From an uncultured Pseudomonadota bacterium (GTDB taxonomy: Bacteria; SAR324; NAC60-12): DNA of 17,767 nt. A program made the position numbers and the translations under genes. A model generated the notes under the pieces. That model saw nothing but the letters and a program-made list of their open reading frames with translations, was not told the origin of the DNA and ran no database searches. Location of the stretch: the NCBI GenBank assembly GCA_913056375.1, contig CAJXNF010000019.1, positions 1 to 17,767 of the forward strand, read 5' to 3'. Below, piece by piece: positions 15,919 through 17,767 of this stretch; position 1 is the stretch's first letter; each line of letters begins with the position of its first letter.

Positions 15919-15945
15919 ATTATCTATTTTCAGTAACTTATGCAA
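15919..15945 (-). promoter_or_regulatory. Candidate promoter for the six-gene cluster
   Basis: On the minus strand TTGCAT (15940-15945) and GATAAT (15919-15924) lie about 80 bp upstream of the first gene of the cluster. The -10 matches five of six consensus bases. The -35 is poor and the spacer is 15 bp. AT-rich sequence surrounds it. This is the best single candidate in the gap, but weak. Confidence 0.22.
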
Positions 15946-16035
15946 ATTCAGCTGAAAGTTTCTGCTAAAATAATGTGCACTTTGATAAAGAGATGAGCAA
16001 TGTCAACCAGAAGCTGATCAGGCGAGAAAAGGGCC

Positions 16036-16049
16036 TCATCAATTGATGA
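16036..16049. promoter_or_regulatory. 14-bp perfect palindrome, possible operator
   Basis: TCATCAATTGATGA reads identically on both strands. It lies in the non-coding gap about 200 bp upstream of the first gene of the Anbu cluster and about 30 bp upstream, in the minus direction, of a TTGACA at 16001-16006. That position fits a dimeric regulator site. A smaller palindrome, CTGATCAG, is centred 25 bp away. No regulator gene is visible in the window, and no known operator is matched. Confidence 0.3.
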
Positions 16050-16163
16050 TCCACACAAACGATCAGTCACGCACCCAGAGTTGGAAGTTCCTCAGGGTTG
16101 AGAAATGTCTTTAAAGGGCAGGAATAGCTGACCCAGGTAGGGTGAGGGCCAGCCTTTTAAGGC

Positions 16164-17588
16164 TCAGTGCTTGATCATCACATGACGAGGGATTGTGTAA
16201 TCCTCCAGTGAATACATCGACATATCCTTGCCGTATCCGGAATGTTTCAGGCCACCATGAGGCATCTCATTGACCAACATGAAATGTGTGTTGATCCAAG
16301 TACAGCCATAGCGTAACCGAGCTGCAGTTTTCATTGCCTTGCCGATGTCACTCGTCCAGATCGAGGAAGCAAGGCCGTAGTCGCTGTCGTTGGCCCATTG
16401 AACTGCATCGTCCACTTCCTTAAACGGCGTTACGGAAACAACTGGACCAAAGACCTCTCGCTTGACAATCTCGTCTTCCTGCCGTGCATTTGCAATGATC
16501 GTTGGACTATAATAATAGCCCTTGGAACCATGCTTGGAACCTCCTGTGGTGATCTTGATATGGCCAAGCTCCTTTGCCCTGTCGACGTATCCCACCACAC
16601 GGTCTTGCTGGGATGCTGAAATCAATGGACCGATTTCATTTTGAGTATCATCATCTTGCGCATAGACAATAGAGGAAACCGCTGCAGTGAGATCTGCAAC
16701 TAGATTGTCATATTTTGATGCAGCAGCATAAATTCGACAAGCCGCAGTACAGTCTTGGCCAGCATTGTAGAAGCCAAAGAGCTTGATCCCCTCTACGACC
16801 TCAGCAATGTCGGCATCATCAAAGACCACAACCGGAGCCTTTCCCCCTAATTCAAGATGAGTTCGCTTGAGGCTCTTGGAAGCTGCCTCCAGCATCTTCT
16901 TTCCTGTTGCCACATCTCCAGTCAGGGAGATCATGTCAACATCTGGATGATTGACCATCGAATTACCAACAGTTTCTCCACGGCCTGTGATCACATTGAC
17001 CACTCCCTTTGGCAGCACTTCATTTAGAATTTTGCCCAGTTTCAAAGATGTCAGGGGAGTTTGTTCAGAAGGCTTGAAGACAATCGTATTTCCTCCAGCA
17101 AGTGCCGGGGCCAATTTCCAAGCTGCCATCATCAAGGGGTAATTCCACGGTGCGACCTGGGCAACCACCCCAACTGGATCTCGACGAATCATCGAAGTAA
17201 AGCCCTCCATGTACTCCCCAGCCAATGGGCCAGACATGGTTCGAACAGCACCCGCAAAAAACCGGAACACATCCACAATCGCTGGAATTTCATCCTCAAT
17301 GGCAGCATTGATCGGCTTGCCACAGTTAAGCGCCTCCAGCTTTCCAAAAGCCTCTCCCTCGCTTTCTATTCGACTGGCTATCTCCAACAAGGCCGCAGAG
17401 CGATCACCGGGGGTTGTTTGTGACCAATGACCGAAGGCCTCGCTAGCTCCGGCGACCGCTGCTTCAACTTGTTCAAGTGAAGCCTCAGGCAGGTCCAGAA
17501 TCAACTCTTCGTTGCGTGGATTGATAATCTTTTCCGCAGACCCAGTGCCTTCTGTTAGTTCACCGTTGATCAAAAGATTCTTGTTCAT
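16164..17588 (-). CDS. patD: Gamma-aminobutyraldehyde dehydrogenase (putrescine catabolism)
   Basis: Oxidises 4-aminobutanal, made from putrescine by transamination, to 4-aminobutanoate with NAD+. From the ATG at 17588 it has 474 residues, the same length as E. coli PatD (YdcW). A TTG at 17600 is in frame, but a GGAG site sits just before 17588. Counting from 17588, the aldehyde dehydrogenase residues are Asn149 in PWNYP, Lys172 in VFKPSE, general base Glu246 in LELGGKAP and nucleophile Cys280 in AGQDCTAA. Glu246 and Cys280 fall at the same numbers as I recall for E. coli PatD. Long stretches are near-identical to it, such as DEIPAIVDVFRFFAGA, TSMIRRDP, APWNYPLMMAAWKLAPAL, YGCTW.NTHFMLV.EMPHGG and EDYT..RHVM.KH. 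It lies 28 bp after a polyamine-type permease gene. Confidence 0.93.
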   Translation of the reverse strand: MNKNLLINGELTEGTGSAEKIINPRNEELILDLPEASLEQVEAAVAGASEAFGHWSQTTPGDRSAALLEIASRIESEGEAFGKLEALNCGKPINAAIEDEIPAIVDVFRFFAGAVRTMSGPLAGEYMEGFTSMIRRDPVGVVAQVAPWNYPLMMAAWKLAPALAGGNTIVFKPSEQTPLTSLKLGKILNEVLPKGVVNVITGRGETVGNSMVNHPDVDMISLTGDVATGKKMLEAASKSLKRTHLELGGKAPVVVFDDADIAEVVEGIKLFGFYNAGQDCTAACRIYAAASKYDNLVADLTAAVSSIVYAQDDDTQNEIGPLISASQQDRVVGYVDRAKELGHIKITTGGSKHGSKGYYYSPTIIANARQEDEIVKREVFGPVVSVTPFKEVDDAVQWANDSDYGLASSIWTSDIGKAMKTAARLRYGCTWINTHFMLVNEMPHGGLKHSGYGKDMSMYSLEDYTIPRHVMIKH

Positions 17589-17616
17589 GTTTGTCTCCAA
17601 GTTTTAGTGAATTTAT

Positions 17617-17767
17617 TCATTTTCCCGATCCTGAAATATCGGTACCACCCCTTGTCAGGTAGTAAGCTCCCAATATCGGAAAAAAGGTGACGATCACAAC
17701 AACCATCGCTACCACGTTGGTCACTGGACGCTGTCTCGGACGGACCAACTCTTCAAGCATCCAAATG
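17617..17767 (-). CDS. ABC transporter permease C-terminus, spermidine/putrescine (PotC/YdcV) type (N-terminus beyond window)
   Basis: Only the last 49 residues are visible, ending at a TGA at 17617-17619. The segment LVRPRQRPVTNVVAMVVVIV begins a hydrophobic stretch that runs to about TFFPILGAYYLTR, then a short polar tail. That is the form of the last membrane helix and tail of PotC-type polyamine permeases, where a 'P.(I/V)N..A' motif starts the final helix. The gene runs into patD with 28 bp between, matching the E. coli order ydcV-patD. The family call rests on a short piece plus this context. A different inner-membrane permease is possible. Confidence 0.6.
   Translation of the reverse strand, partial: IWMLEELVRPRQRPVTNVVAMVVVIVTFFPILGAYYLTRGGTDISGSGK

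Larger units (their letters stand above)
15838..16163. other. Intergenic region upstream of the Anbu cluster and downstream of the aldehyde dehydrogenase gene
   Basis: This 326-bp gap holds no convincing gene. Near the aldehyde dehydrogenase stop there is an AGCCTT/AAGGCT inverted repeat (16151-16164 region) without a T-run, so it is not a convincing terminator. A 14-bp perfect palindrome lies at 16036-16049, with a smaller one, CTGATCAG, at 16014-16021. Minus-strand promoter-like parts are a perfect TTGACA (16001-16006) without a well-spaced -10, and TTGCAT/GATAAT (15940-15945 / 15919-15924) with a 15-bp spacer. Confidence 0.4.

Noticed and set aside
16001..16006. Perfect TTGACA on the minus strand as the cluster's -35 box
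   Set aside because: No acceptable -10 lies 15-19 bp downstream. Kept only as a note in the intergenic entry.
16148..16164. AGCCTT/AAGGCT inverted repeat just after patD as a terminator
   Set aside because: The stem is short with almost no loop, and no T-run follows on the minus strand. It does not meet the pattern of an intrinsic terminator.

Overview
The window is typical Gram-negative bacterial DNA: moderate GC, tightly packed, and mostly coded on the minus strand. Gene content suggests a heterotrophic proteobacterium or a related, probably environmental, lineage: D-tartrate dehydratase, putrescine import and oxidation genes, a TauE/SafE exporter, and a large Anbu/ATP-grasp/transglutaminase cluster. 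The genus cannot be fixed from the sequence. No rRNA, tRNA, CRISPR array, insertion sequence or phage gene was seen.

Layout. (1) Positions 1-900, minus: two tandem paralogous small secreted proteins, the downstream one cut by the left edge. (2) 1003-1923, minus: a ketopantoate-reductase-family enzyme, divergent from a GT4-type glycosyltransferase (2126-3199, plus). (3) 3202-4359, minus: an enolase-superfamily enzyme that closely resembles D-tartrate dehydratase. (4) 4754-6032, plus: a TauE/SafE permease followed by a Nudix hydrolase. (5) 6029-15837, minus: six co-directional genes with gaps of 12, 28, 29, 18-33 and 5 bp. (6) 16164-17767, minus: gamma-aminobutyraldehyde dehydrogenase behind the C-terminus of a polyamine-type ABC permease; the right edge cuts the operon.

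The six-gene cluster is the main interest. In transcription order it encodes a stand-alone circularly permuted ATP-grasp protein, a stand-alone alpha-E protein, the proteasome-like peptidase Anbu, a 1105-residue transglutaminase/DUF2126 protein, a second ATP-grasp fused to a second alpha-E domain, and a second transglutaminase-like protein. It reads as two modules joined in one transcription unit: an Anbu module and a DUF2126/fused ATP-grasp module. The family-level prediction is a peptide-ligation and peptide-cleavage (tagging or small-peptide) pathway with paired ligases and paired cysteine peptidases. No ATPase unfoldase and no obvious tag protein is encoded in the window. The second ATP-grasp copy has changes at positions that are charged in the first, so it may be a regulatory or specialised partner. 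Substrates and products are unknown.
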